From: [Borrelia] turdi
Lineage (GTDB): Bacteria > Spirochaetota > Spirochaetia > Borreliales > Borreliaceae
NCBI RefSeq assembly: GCF_008828755.2
Contig: NZ_QBLM01000001.1
Span: forward strand, 496,001-560,000
Direction: 5' to 3'
Length of the DNA: 64,000 nucleotides
The stretch's first letter is position 1; each line of letters begins with the position of its first letter. The translations under genes were made by a program, and so were the position numbers. The notes below the pieces were generated by a model. It worked only from the letters and a program-made list of their open reading frames with translations. It ran no database searches and was not told the origin of the DNA. This document shows positions 14,918-23,902 of this stretch, piece by piece.

Positions 14918-16045
14918 TTAGCTATTAGTTAGTATAGCTTTTAATAATTTTACCATATGGTTTAGTGGAACTATATAGTCTATATTGTTTTCTTTTATCG
15001 CTATTTTTGGCATTCCAAAAACCATAGAACTTTCTTTATCTTGTGCAATAGTTAGCCCGCCAGCTTTTTTTATATCGCCAATTTCTCTTGATCCGTCATT
15101 TCCCATTCCAGTCATTATTAAGGCAATTGCTTTTTCTTTTGCGATCTCTGCAATAGATTGAAATAATACCCCAATAGATGGTTTGTGGCCATTTATGTGT
15201 TTGCCATCGAAGGTTTGTATTTGATAATTTCCATCTATTTTTTTGATTTTCGTATGATATCCACCCGAGCTTATGTATGCATGCCCTTGTTTTAATATTT
15301 CTTTATTGGCGGTTTCTTTTACGCATATTTTGCAAAGATTATTAAGATTTTTTGCAAATTCTTCTGTAAATCCTTTAGGCATATGTTGAACAATTATTAT
15401 TGGTGGAAAGCTTTCAGGTATTTCTGGCAATATTGATTTCAAGGCCACAGGCCCCCCTGCTGATACTCCAATTGCTATTATGTCAAATCTTCTCAGTTTA
15501 AGTTTTTTTATTTCTTTTTCATTTAATATTTTTTCTTTTGTATATTCTTCGACTTGAGTTAATGAGAAAATGTCATTTTTGTGATTTAAAAAAAAGTTAG
15601 CTCTTTCATAGTTACTTGTTTTCATATCCTTATTGCAGATAATTTTGTTTTTTATAGATATTGATCCATAGGTTAAAAGAGAATTAATAATTTGTTCTTT
15701 TTTATTTTCATGTGATTTTTTATTTTTAGATACTAGTATAAGATCATCAGCGCCCTTTAAAGCTGCAATATTTATTAGGTTTTGATTTGAAGATGTGACG
15801 ACAATTGGTATTGTTTTGTTTATATTGTTTTTTTTCTCCAAAAAGAGAATATCTTTAATATTGTTTTCTTCTAAATTCATTAATATTACTTCAGGGTTAT
15901 GTTTTTTAAGTTTATTTGTTGCGAATTTACCATTAGAAGCAGTTGCAATGACTTGAAGTTTAGGAGACGAATTAATAAGGTCTGATATAAGCTTTCTCTT
16001 TACAGCAAAGTATTCTATGATGAGTACAGAAATTTTTGTTTCCAC
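14918..16045 (-). CDS. cheB: chemotaxis methylesterase CheB with a degenerate receiver domain
   Basis: Removes methyl groups (or deamidates Gln) on chemoreceptors. The C-terminal esterase domain (about 185-375) has the complete catalytic triad: S195 in GVSAGG, H221 in QHMP and D317 in GMGNDG. The N-terminal half has the receiver fold pattern but not its chemistry: the acidic pair is replaced by E11-Y12, and the acceptor Asp by N57 (MNLEE). It therefore should not be activated by CheA phosphorylation in the usual way. B. burgdorferi has a second cheB elsewhere, as I recall. 32 nt after cheR, so co-transcribed. Confidence 0.9.
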   Translation of the reverse strand: METKISVLIIEYFAVKRKLISDLINSSPKLQVIATASNGKFATNKLKKHNPEVILMNLEENNIKDILFLEKKNNINKTIPIVVTSSNQNLINIAALKGADDLILVSKNKKSHENKKEQIINSLLTYGSISIKNKIICNKDMKTSNYERANFFLNHKNDIFSLTQVEEYTKEKILNEKEIKKLKLRRFDIIAIGVSAGGPVALKSILPEIPESFPPIIIVQHMPKGFTEEFAKNLNNLCKICVKETANKEILKQGHAYISSGGYHTKIKKIDGNYQIQTFDGKHINGHKPSIGVLFQSIAEIAKEKAIALIMTGMGNDGSREIGDIKKAGGLTIAQDKESSMVFGMPKIAIKENNIDYIVPLNHMVKLLKAILTNS

Positions 16046-16077
16046 TGTTACTTTTTTCCTATTTAACTCTTGTTAAA

Positions 16078-16935
16078 TTATAACTTATATTTATTTTGTA
16101 ATTTAAATTTTTCTTTTTGGCAGCTAGTATCTTTTTTTTCATATATTATTGCCCATGGTGTTTTTAAAAATTTAAAAGGAAGGTTAAGTCCAAAAAGTGA
16201 TTCTGAATGTCCTATAAACAAATAACCGTTTTTAGACATGTTATTGTAAAATTTTTTAAGTACTTTAATTTTTGATTTTTCATCAAAGTATATTAATACA
16301 TTTCTACAAAAAATGACATCAATTTGTGAAAAATTACTTTCAAAGTTTAGGTTATGATAATCAAATCTTATGTGATTTTTAATTTCATTTTTAATTTTAT
16401 ATCCGTTTGAGTAAGAATATATATAGTGTCGGTATTCTTTAGGAATATTTTCACATTTATTTGATGAGTAATATCCTTCTTTTGCTATCATTAAAGACTT
16501 TAAACTTAAATCAGAAGCAATAATGACAAAATCTATTTCTTTTGGAAGTTTTGATTTGAGTACAAATGCTAATGAATAAGGCTCTTCTCCTGTTGAGCAT
16601 CCTGCAGACCAGACAACGATTCTATTTTTTTCTTCTATGGTTTTAATATTAATTAAATTAGGAATTACAAATTTTTCAAAAGTTTGAAAATGGAGTGAAT
16701 TTCTAAAAAATCTTGTTAAATTAGTTGTTACTAAATCTAAAAAATATTCTTTTTTAAATTTTTCACTAATTATTAAATCGTAAAGTTGTGATGGACTTTC
16801 AAGAGCAAGTTCTCGTACTGCGTCATTAATTCTGCTTTGAAGAACAAATTTATTTTTTTCGTCAAAACGCATTCCGCTGTTGTTGTATATAAAGTTACAA
16901 AATTTTAAAAATAGTTTATTTTCAATTTCCAGCAT
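16078..16935 (-). CDS. cheR: chemoreceptor methyltransferase CheR
   Basis: Transfers methyl from S-adenosylmethionine to receptor glutamates. The 285-aa length is normal. The N-terminal helical domain carries TxLTRFFR (about 72-78). The SAM-binding loop is AGCSTGEEPYS at 111-121, followed by the fold motif CRNVLIYF near 210-217. There is no receptor-pentapeptide-binding beta-subdomain or TPR extension that I can see. First gene of the minus-strand chain, with cheB next. Confidence 0.95.
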   Translation of the reverse strand: MLEIENKLFLKFCNFIYNNSGMRFDEKNKFVLQSRINDAVRELALESPSQLYDLIISEKFKKEYFLDLVTTNLTRFFRNSLHFQTFEKFVIPNLINIKTIEEKNRIVVWSAGCSTGEEPYSLAFVLKSKLPKEIDFVIIASDLSLKSLMIAKEGYYSSNKCENIPKEYRHYIYSYSNGYKIKNEIKNHIRFDYHNLNFESNFSQIDVIFCRNVLIYFDEKSKIKVLKKFYNNMSKNGYLFIGHSESLFGLNLPFKFLKTPWAIIYEKKDTSCQKEKFKLQNKYKL

Positions 16936-17169
16936 TCTTGGGAACCTGCTTAATTATTCTCTTTATAATAAGTATTGCCTATTTATAATAAATCTCTAGG
17001 TAAGAATATTTTTTTTTAAAAAAAAATTGTAAAATTAATATAAATAATTTTATTATAAGACTTAGATTTATAAAAAGGTTTTTGTGTATTTTAATTTATT
17101 TTCACTAGTAAATAAGAAATTGATAGGTGCTAGAAAAAATTTACAAATGCCAATTAATATAAAGATTGA

Positions 17170-17787
17170 ATGATGTTTAATGGGCTTAAAAGAACAATCT
17201 TTAGAGAAGATGTTAAGTATGAAATTTTTAGAAAATTTTTTCATATTTTCAGTTTAATATTTTTATTTTTTTATGGAATAAATTTTTGGACAGGATTTGT
17301 TTTAAATATATTATTGATGATTTTATATTTAACTTCTGAAGTTTTTAGAATTACTAAAAAAAAACTATTTTTCTTTAAAAATATTTCAGACATAATATTA
17401 AAATCAAGAAAAATATTGCCCAATAAAATATCTTTTTCTCCTGTTTTTTTGTTTTTAAGTATATTGATATCATATTGTTTTATTATGGAGCCCTTTAATT
17501 ATATTGGAATATTCTCAGTATGTCTTGGCGATGGATTTGCAAGTCTTGCTGGAAAGTTAATTCCTTCTTTTAGGCTTGTAAACGATAAAACGATTTCTGG
17601 CAGCCTTGTAGTATTTTGTGCTACTTTTTTTTCATATTATTATTTTTTTCCTTATTTAACAACAGCTTTAATTCTTGGAATTTTAGCAGTATTTGTAGAA
17701 CTTTTTGATGCCGCTAATTATGATAATTTATTTTTACCACTTGCTGTTTCAACTTCTTCTTATTTTTTGACTTTCTTTTTTTTATAG
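17170..17787 (+). CDS. CTP-dependent lipid (diacylglycerol/dolichol-type) kinase-like membrane protein
   Basis: A 205-aa integral membrane protein with about six hydrophobic segments. It matches the SEC59/DGK1/VTE5 family: RKFFHIFS at 21-28, LGDGFASLAGK near 117-127, DKTISGS near 136-142 and the late acidic E...DN pair near 178-186. Family members use CTP to phosphorylate a lipid alcohol; some are annotated phosphatidate cytidylyltransferase-like. Its substrate here is unknown. Its last 6 bases overlap the end of the convergent membrane gene at 17782. Confidence 0.75.
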   Translation: MMFNGLKRTIFREDVKYEIFRKFFHIFSLIFLFFYGINFWTGFVLNILLMILYLTSEVFRITKKKLFFFKNISDIILKSRKILPNKISFSPVFLFLSILISYCFIMEPFNYIGIFSVCLGDGFASLAGKLIPSFRLVNDKTISGSLVVFCATFFSYYYFFPYLTTALILGILAVFVELFDAANYDNLFLPLAVSTSSYFLTFFFL

Positions 17788-18561
17788 CCAGTAAAAGAAA
17801 ATTTTTCCTGATTTTTTTAAGTAGATTGGTATCCCAATTGAAATTGGGATAAAAGCATAAGGTATTTTTAGCAAATTCAAGTAAATTCCACTTAATATTA
17901 AAAGCATTGAAACAAAAAGTAAAAAATAGTCAAAGTTTTTTTTTCTTAAAAAGGCTACCATGAAGTTTATTAAAATAAGCAACAAAAATGCATCTATGTA
18001 AAATTTTATACTTTCGATTTTAAAAATGCCGTAGTTTTGACTATTTTCGTACGAATTAATAGGCATTGTGTAGCTATATATGCATGCAAAGGTCAAAATA
18101 ATATAAATTGTATAATGTATTGATTTTATTTTGAAATCGCATATATATAGACTTAGAAAAAATAAATTTAATAATGAAAAAGTATTTACAAAAAGGATAA
18201 ATTTTGTAAATAAGTAATAACTTGAATTTAAGTTATTACTTAAAAAAAAATCTTCAGAGATCAAAATAGGCTCTAATGTATATGAACTAATAAAACAATA
18301 GAAAAGTATAAATTGTATATTATTAGTTCTTTTGTAGTTAATATATGACCATAGTGAGCCTATTATTCCAGCAATAAAGATGGCGAATTTATTAATCAAT
18401 ATTATAAAATTATTATTGTAAATTTCTAGAAAATAATTTTGATAATTTTCATTATATTTTATTTTATAATAGAAAATCAGGATAACTAGTGTTGCTAAAA
18501 GAAAAATTATAAAGAGAAAAAGATTAATAGAAGCGTTTAATTTTGTAAATATTTTTTTCAT
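17782..18561 (-). CDS. multi-spanning membrane protein of unknown function
   Basis: I do not recognise a family. The 259 aa contain about seven or eight hydrophobic segments, short charged loops and no signal peptide, which suggests an inner-membrane protein. Its start overlaps the nuclease gene by 4 bp (ATGA), so it is translated with it, and it is the last of a three-gene set starting at 20065. Convergent with the CTP-kinase-like gene. Confidence 0.75.
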   Translation of the reverse strand: MKKIFTKLNASINLFLFIIFLLATLVILIFYYKIKYNENYQNYFLEIYNNNFIILINKFAIFIAGIIGSLWSYINYKRTNNIQFILFYCFISSYTLEPILISEDFFLSNNLNSSYYLFTKFILFVNTFSLLNLFFLSLYICDFKIKSIHYTIYIILTFACIYSYTMPINSYENSQNYGIFKIESIKFYIDAFLLLILINFMVAFLRKKNFDYFLLFVSMLLILSGIYLNLLKIPYAFIPISIGIPIYLKKSGKIFFYWL

Positions 18562-19439
18562 TTAAACCCCCAAGAATGCGTATTTTGTATTTTTTTGATC
18601 TTTTTTTTAATTTTTGAATCAAGTTTTTCAAAAAAATCTATTTTTGTTTTTTTCTCAATTGAATCTACGCTAACAACGTAATTTTTCAAATTTAAGTCTT
18701 TTGCTTTTTCATTTGGGATAATAAAAGAGATTATGTCATAAAAATTGTTATTATTAATTGCTAATACTATTTTATAAAAATTTTTAGGTATCAAAATTTT
18801 GTTTTTACCGATAAATCCTTTATTTTCCGTTAAAATTCCGGCACTAATGATATATATATATCCTTTTGAGATTGCCCATTCTCTTACTAGTTTTTCAAGT
18901 TTTAGCCAAATTCCAGAATTAAATTCGCTTTTTTGAGGTGATATATTTGATAAAAAATATGTATCTTTCATTGCATTTTCAGAAAAAGACATGTCCGCAG
19001 AACTTACTATATGCCCTCTGTCATAACCGCTTTTAAAGTAATCTTCAAGTTTTGGAAAGGTACCTTTAATGTTGGTGTCTTCAAAGAATTTAAGACTTCT
19101 TTTTATTTTTTTTGATTTTAACAAAGTCAATGCTAGCTCTACCATTTCTCTTTTAAGCGGATAAGCAGCCCATTCGGATTGTCTTGCGCTTTCAGCATAT
19201 CCCAAGGTATAGTGTTTTTTGTTTATTATTTGGGTAGTAAGATATCCTTTTGGAATTAATTGGGATTCTTTTATTGGAATAACTTTTGTAATGTTAATAT
19301 ATTTATTTTCTATTATCTCTAAATAGTCATAAATTTTGTGTTTGATTTGTTTTAGGAGTTTTGGATTTAAGGAAAAAAATAAAAATCCTGTTAGACATAA
19401 AATATAACAGTATAGAAAAAATTTTGATCTTTTTTTCAT
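18558..19439 (-). CDS. secreted or membrane-anchored DNA/RNA non-specific endonuclease
   Basis: A 293-aa NUC-family (beta-beta-alpha-metal) nuclease. Residues 8-24 form a signal or anchor segment, so it acts outside the cytoplasm. The catalytic motif DRGH lies at 140-143 (general base H143), followed by the metal/substrate motif FLSNISPQ at 162-169 and N174, with the usual W nearby. All key residues are present. It may degrade host or environmental nucleic acid for salvage, as this lineage cannot make purines, but that is inference. 4-bp overlaps with both neighbours. Confidence 0.87.
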   Translation of the reverse strand: MKKRSKFFLYCYILCLTGFLFFSLNPKLLKQIKHKIYDYLEIIENKYINITKVIPIKESQLIPKGYLTTQIINKKHYTLGYAESARQSEWAAYPLKREMVELALTLLKSKKIKRSLKFFEDTNIKGTFPKLEDYFKSGYDRGHIVSSADMSFSENAMKDTYFLSNISPQKSEFNSGIWLKLEKLVREWAISKGYIYIISAGILTENKGFIGKNKILIPKNFYKIVLAINNNNFYDIISFIIPNEKAKDLNLKNYVVSVDSIEKKTKIDFFEKLDSKIKKKIKKIQNTHSWGFK

Positions 19440-20065
19440 GTTTTTATCTCTTTTTCGTCCTTAAAATTATATCTAATGGTGAAATTAAAAGAAATGTTAA
19501 ATGTATCTAAAAATAAAAAATCAATTTTAAAGTCTAATCCCATTAAAGGTATTGCATTTTTTGTAGAAATTTCAATAAACATATAAGGCTCTATTACATA
19601 AGGCAATTTTTCATAAAATTGGATGTCTCCTATAAAGTTTGTAGACAAGTAAAAACGACTGCCTATGCCAATAGTAGAAGAAAAATATTTTGTTTTTTTA
19701 ATTAAGTTTGCAATGTGCCAGTTTATTCCTCCCCCAATATAAGATTTAAAGTATTGCATTTTTTGAAGAATATTAAGATTTTCTTTTGTTAATATCATAG
19801 CAATTATTAAAAAATCAAAAGTATTATTAGAGAATATGTAGTAAGGTCTAAAAATAAGATGTTTAATATTTGAGTTTAGGAAAAATCCAATTCCAATTCC
19901 AATCCCTGTTGAATATGTAAACCCTCTTTCTGGGCTAAAAAAATTAGAGCTTTGTTCGGATTTGTTATTTTTTTCATTAGTATTACTTTCTTCATTGGCT
20001 ATCACATTTAAAGTGGAAATGATGAGTAGTGTTAAGGAAATATAGATGTTTGGATTTTTTTTCAT
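19436..20065 (-). CDS. exported beta-rich protein, probably outer membrane
   Basis: A 209-aa protein with a signal peptide (about 1-23, cut near IAN). After an acidic, Asn-rich linker it shows alternating hydrophobic strands and a Gly-rich strand (TGIGIGIGF at about 53-61) like that in the BB0405/BB0406-type proteins at 23.3-24.5 kb, so it may be a distant relative. No lipobox. It leads the nuclease and membrane-protein genes with a 4-bp overlap. Function unknown. Confidence 0.7.
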   Translation of the reverse strand: MKKNPNIYISLTLLIISTLNVIANEESNTNEKNNKSEQSSNFFSPERGFTYSTGIGIGIGFFLNSNIKHLIFRPYYIFSNNTFDFLIIAMILTKENLNILQKMQYFKSYIGGGINWHIANLIKKTKYFSSTIGIGSRFYLSTNFIGDIQFYEKLPYVIEPYMFIEISTKNAIPLMGLDFKIDFLFLDTFNISFNFTIRYNFKDEKEIKT

Positions 20066-20190
20066 AAACAGATTATTTTAAATGATATAAAAATTGCGCT
20101 GTCTTTTCAATATTACAATATGTATGTGGTGGAAATTTTACTGTTTGGTGTAAAAAAATTTTTATATTAGGTGGCTGTAATATGCTATTT

Positions 20191-20209
20191 TATTGTATAT
20201 TATACAATA
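20191..20209. promoter_or_regulatory. 9-bp perfect inverted repeat before the PTS gene, possible operator
   Basis: TATTGTATA-T-TATACAATA, a 19-bp near-perfect palindrome 26 nt before the fruA ATG. It contains -10-like hexamers (TATATT, TATTAT). A repressor or activator binding here would overlap RNA polymerase. No matching site was seen upstream of other genes in the window. Confidence 0.5.
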
Positions 20210-20235
20210 TGTTTAATTGCTAGGAGACGACATTT

Positions 20236-22113
20236 ATGTTTTTTAATTTTTTAAAAAAAGATCTTGTATTTATTTTGCCAGAAATAAATACAAAAGAAGA
20301 TGTAATTGATTTTTTAGTTGAAAAAATCAATGATAAAGGATATGTAGATAGTAAAAAAGAGTTTCTTAAAGGAATTCTTGATAGAGAGAAAATAGGCGAT
20401 ACTTCTTGGGAAAATGGGGTTGCAATTCCTCATTTTATAGGAGATGTTGTTAAGACCAGTTTTATTTCATTGCTTTACATTAAAGGTCCTGGAGTTAAGT
20501 GGTCTGAAGATAACCCCCCTGTTAATTTGATATTTTTGATTTGTATGTCAAAAAAACAACAAGGTGATGAACATCTTAAGGCGATTGCGTTTATAGCTAA
20601 ACTTTTTGAAGATAATGCTTTTCAAAAGGCTTTAAGTGGGATCGTTACTGCTGATGACATTTATTATTATATGGAGAATATTCAGAGAAAAGCCAAAGAA
20701 GAGGTTTTTGGAGCTACAAAAACAGAGAAGATAGTGGCTGTAACTGCTTGTCCTGTTGGAGTTGCTCATACATATATTGCAGCAAAGAAAATTGAAAATG
20801 AAGCTAAAAAGCAGGGTTACAACATTAAAGTTGAAACCCAAGGATCTATTGGTATTGAAAATGCCTTAACAGAAGAAGAAATTAGGAATGCAGCTGTTGT
20901 AATACTTGCTGTTGATAAGGATGTTGATGAAAAGAGATTTGAAGGCAAGAGAGTTTATAAAGTTTCAACTGTAAAAGCGATAAACAATACGGAGAATATT
21001 ATTAAGGAAGCGTTTAATGCTCCGGTATTTTTTTGTAAAGACTCTAGTGTTAATAGCAGTTCTAAAGGCCCGATTGCAACAGGCAAAGGTAGTTTTTATA
21101 AATATTTAATGAGTGGAGTATCTCCAATGATTCCTGTTGTTGCGACAGGGGGGATTTTAATTGCCCTTAGTATTGCTTTTGTTGGGATTGGACCCGATGG
21201 GCCAAATTTTTCTGAGCATCCATTTTATAAGCAAATCTCAGATATTGGTTCTGTGGCTTTTGGAATGATGTTGCCCGTGCTTGCTGGTTTTATTTCAATG
21301 GCAATTGCCGATAAGCCTGGTCTTGCGCCTGGTCTTGTTGGTGGAGTAATGTCTGGAAATGTAAAAGCAGGTTTCTTAGGTGCAATATTTGCAGGATTTC
21401 TTGCAGGCTATATTGCAAGGTTTTTGGCAAAAAGGTCTGTTCCTGAGTGGTTGAGGCCTGTTATGCCTATATTTGTGATTCCATTAATAAGCACTATTGT
21501 TGTTGGCTTTTTTATGTTGTATGTCGGTGTTTATATCGGAGAATTTATGGGGGTGCTTGAGGGTGGGCTTAAATCTTTGCAGAATAATTCAGAAACGTTT
21601 GGTGTGTTGGGTAAAATTTTTTTGGGTTTAGTATTAGGTTCAATGATTACTGTTGATATGGGTGGGCCTTTTAATAAGGTGGCATTTCTTTTTGGTGTAG
21701 GTCTAATCCCTCAGGTGCCAGAAATAATGGGGATGGTAGCAGTAGCAATTCCTGTCCCCCCTATGGCCATGGGGCTTGCAACTTTTTTAGCGCCTAAATT
21801 ATTTGAAAATGAAGAGAAAGAATCTGGCAAAATAGCCTTTTTAATTTCATTTATTGGTATTAGCGAAGGTGCTATCCCTTTTGCTGCTAGTGATCCTGGA
21901 AGGGTAATTCCTTCGATAGTAGCAGGAGGAGCCGTGGCAAGCATTATTGCTGCTTTTTTAGGTGTTGCTAATCATGCTCCACACGGAGGGCCAATAGTGC
22001 TTCCTGTTGTTGATAATAAATTTGAGTTTATTATTGCAATTGCTGTTGGAGTTGCAGTTGCAACAGCTTTGGTAATTTTTTTGAAATCTTTAAAATCAAA
22101 GGAATCTGAATGA
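20236..22113 (+). CDS. fruA: PTS fructose/mannose-type permease, EIIABC fusion
   Basis: Takes up a hexose and phosphorylates it using HPr-phosphate. Three domains lie in one 625-aa chain. EIIA (about 1-148) has phospho-His H66 in GVAIPH. EIIB (about 163-265) has phospho-Cys C172 in TACPVGVAHT. EIIC (about 285-620) has about eight to ten membrane spans, with the GISEGAIPFAASDP motif near 541-554. All active residues are present. The adjoining mannose-6-phosphate isomerase suggests mannose, or fructose plus mannose, as substrate. AGGAG lies upstream of the ATG, and the stop abuts the next start. Confidence 0.92.
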   Translation: MFFNFLKKDLVFILPEINTKEDVIDFLVEKINDKGYVDSKKEFLKGILDREKIGDTSWENGVAIPHFIGDVVKTSFISLLYIKGPGVKWSEDNPPVNLIFLICMSKKQQGDEHLKAIAFIAKLFEDNAFQKALSGIVTADDIYYYMENIQRKAKEEVFGATKTEKIVAVTACPVGVAHTYIAAKKIENEAKKQGYNIKVETQGSIGIENALTEEEIRNAAVVILAVDKDVDEKRFEGKRVYKVSTVKAINNTENIIKEAFNAPVFFCKDSSVNSSSKGPIATGKGSFYKYLMSGVSPMIPVVATGGILIALSIAFVGIGPDGPNFSEHPFYKQISDIGSVAFGMMLPVLAGFISMAIADKPGLAPGLVGGVMSGNVKAGFLGAIFAGFLAGYIARFLAKRSVPEWLRPVMPIFVIPLISTIVVGFFMLYVGVYIGEFMGVLEGGLKSLQNNSETFGVLGKIFLGLVLGSMITVDMGGPFNKVAFLFGVGLIPQVPEIMGMVAVAIPVPPMAMGLATFLAPKLFENEEKESGKIAFLISFIGISEGAIPFAASDPGRVIPSIVAGGAVASIIAAFLGVANHAPHGGPIVLPVVDNKFEFIIAIAVGVAVATALVIFLKSLKSKESE

Positions 22114-23229
22114 ATGAATGAAGATAATATTTATTTAATGCAAAATAATATTAAAGAATATGATTGGGGAGGGATTAGTTTTATTCCCAATCTTTTGGGC
22201 AATAAGATTGATGGAAGGCCTAAGGCTGAAATGTGGCTTGGAGCACACAAGACATTTTCTAGTAAGATTTTACATAATAATGAATATGTGTTTTTAAGCG
22301 ATTTTTTAGAAGAGCATAAAGAGCTTTTGGGCTGTAGTGACGAATTTCCTTTTTTATTTAAAGTATTATCTGCAAATAAGCCTTTATCTATTCAAATTCA
22401 TCCTTCTAAAGATATTGCCTTAAAAGGATATGAATTAGAGAATAATAAAGGAATAGATATTGATGATCCTAAAAGAATATATAAAGACAAAAATCCCAAA
22501 ATTGAACTTATTTATGCTTTAAGCGATTTTTATGCACTTAAAGGCTTTTTGCCTTTGAGTGAGATTAAAAAAATTTGTGAAATTCTGAAATTAAATTTCG
22601 ACTTTCAATCGCATAAAGACTTTGTAAAGACTATTTTTGATTTGCAAACCCATGAACTTGAGAGGAGTATTGAAAAAATTTTAAAAAATTTGAATCTTAT
22701 TGATAGTTTTAGAGGTTATTGGTTTAATGAAATTTACAATATTTATGGTGTGGATGTGGGTCTTTTGGTATTTTTGGGCATGAATATTTTAAAACTAAGA
22801 CCAGGAGAAGTTGTTTATACTAATAGCCAAGAGGTGCATGCATATCTTAAGGGAGACTGTATTGAGCTTATGACCAATTCAGATAATGTTATTAGAGCTG
22901 GACTTACTAGTAAGTATATTGATAAAGAAGAGATGTTAAGAGTTGGTCAATTCGAGGAAGGAAAGGTGTCATTTTTAAATCCAGATGTTCAAAATGTTTT
23001 TACTGTATTTAGACTTCCAAATACTAATTTGAAACTAATTCAAAAAAAAATAAATGAGAGCATTTGTATAAATAGAAATAGTGCAATGGTCTTGCTAGTT
23101 TTAGATGGGCGCGTGAGCATAAATAAATCTTTAGATCTTAACAAGGGTGAGAGCATTTTTATAGGCAGAAAATCTGGAAACTTATTTATTAATGGGAATG
23201 GTCAAGCTTTTATTGTTGGTTTTGATTAA
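22114..23229 (+). CDS. manA: mannose-6-phosphate isomerase, type I
   Basis: Converts mannose-6-phosphate to fructose-6-phosphate, feeding glycolysis. The 371-aa cupin enzyme has zinc ligands Q94 and H96 (SIQIHPS), E131 (KNPKIE) and H242 (EVHAYLKGD), plus catalytic R261 (RAGLT). The ATG follows the fruA stop with no spacer, so the two are translationally coupled. Together with the permease it forms a complete uptake-to-glycolysis route for mannose. A hairpin terminator starts within its stop codon. Confidence 0.93.
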   Translation: MNEDNIYLMQNNIKEYDWGGISFIPNLLGNKIDGRPKAEMWLGAHKTFSSKILHNNEYVFLSDFLEEHKELLGCSDEFPFLFKVLSANKPLSIQIHPSKDIALKGYELENNKGIDIDDPKRIYKDKNPKIELIYALSDFYALKGFLPLSEIKKICEILKLNFDFQSHKDFVKTIFDLQTHELERSIEKILKNLNLIDSFRGYWFNEIYNIYGVDVGLLVFLGMNILKLRPGEVVYTNSQEVHAYLKGDCIELMTNSDNVIRAGLTSKYIDKEEMLRVGQFEEGKVSFLNPDVQNVFTVFRLPNTNLKLIQKKINESICINRNSAMVLLVLDGRVSINKSLDLNKGESIFIGRKSGNLFINGNGQAFIVGFD

Positions 23230-23260
23230 AATTAAGCTTACTTATGTGAGCTTAATTTTA
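23227..23260. terminator. bidirectional terminator after manA
   Basis: A perfect 12-bp stem (23227-23238 with 23249-23260), extended by one G-U and one A-U pair, with a 6-nt loop. The arms end in T-rich sequence on both strands. It lies between convergent manA and the outer-membrane gene ending at 23281, and would serve both. Confidence 0.75.
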
Positions 23261-23280
23261 TTACCGATTTGATTATTTGG

Positions 23281-23892
23281 TTAATTAAATGCAAATTTTA
23301 TGAATCCAAATCCAAAAAAATTGAATTTAATTCCTTCAAATAAAATTTTTGGCTTTGTTAGTAATATTGTTGGTCCTAGTGCGGGGTAAATTTTGAATCC
23401 TATGTATAAATTTTTTGCAAAGTTATACTCCATTACAAAAGGAATTCTTATAACAGTGCCTATTCTCTCATAATCAGTTTCTTTTTCTTCATTGGGAGGT
23501 ATAAGAGATGTTTTTGACCAATCAGCACCTATTCCAATGCCGCCTCCGATTCTCATATATTGTCCAATTTGTTTTTTAAAAACAATATCTATTGCTCCAT
23601 TTAGATAATTTTCAAAATTGTTTGATTTAAGGCCAATAAAACCTCCATATCCAAAATCAATGTTTACATAAGGAATTGTGACTATAATGTTTGCAATAGG
23701 ATTACCTATTCCAATGCCCATTGAGAATAGATCGTAACTTTTTTTTTCTTTTACGCCTTTAAGCTTTGCAATACAGGTGGTTGAATCTTCTTCTTTGCTG
23801 CATCTGACCATATAATTGTCAGATGCAAAAGAAAGTTGTAATACACCTAATGCTAATGTTAAGATATGTATTTTTTTAAAATTTTTTATCAT
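23281..23892 (-). CDS. outer-membrane protein, BB0406-like
   Basis: A 203-aa secreted protein with a signal peptide (about 1-23, cut near SFA-S). It is a paralogue of the gene just upstream: both share GIGxGxPxxNIxxxxPYVxxDxGYGGFIGL and GGGIGIGADWSK-type segments (visible at about 57-85 and 117-127). Gly/aromatic alternating strands suggest a small beta-barrel; it ends KFAFN. From memory, the B31 homologue is a surface protein reported to bind laminin. It starts 10 nt after the upstream paralogue. Confidence 0.82.
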   Translation of the reverse strand: MIKNFKKIHILTLALGVLQLSFASDNYMVRCSKEEDSTTCIAKLKGVKEKKSYDLFSMGIGIGNPIANIIVTIPYVNIDFGYGGFIGLKSNNFENYLNGAIDIVFKKQIGQYMRIGGGIGIGADWSKTSLIPPNEEKETDYERIGTVIRIPFVMEYNFAKNLYIGFKIYPALGPTILLTKPKILFEGIKFNFFGFGFIKFAFN

Positions 23893-23902
23893 TTATTCTC
23901 CA

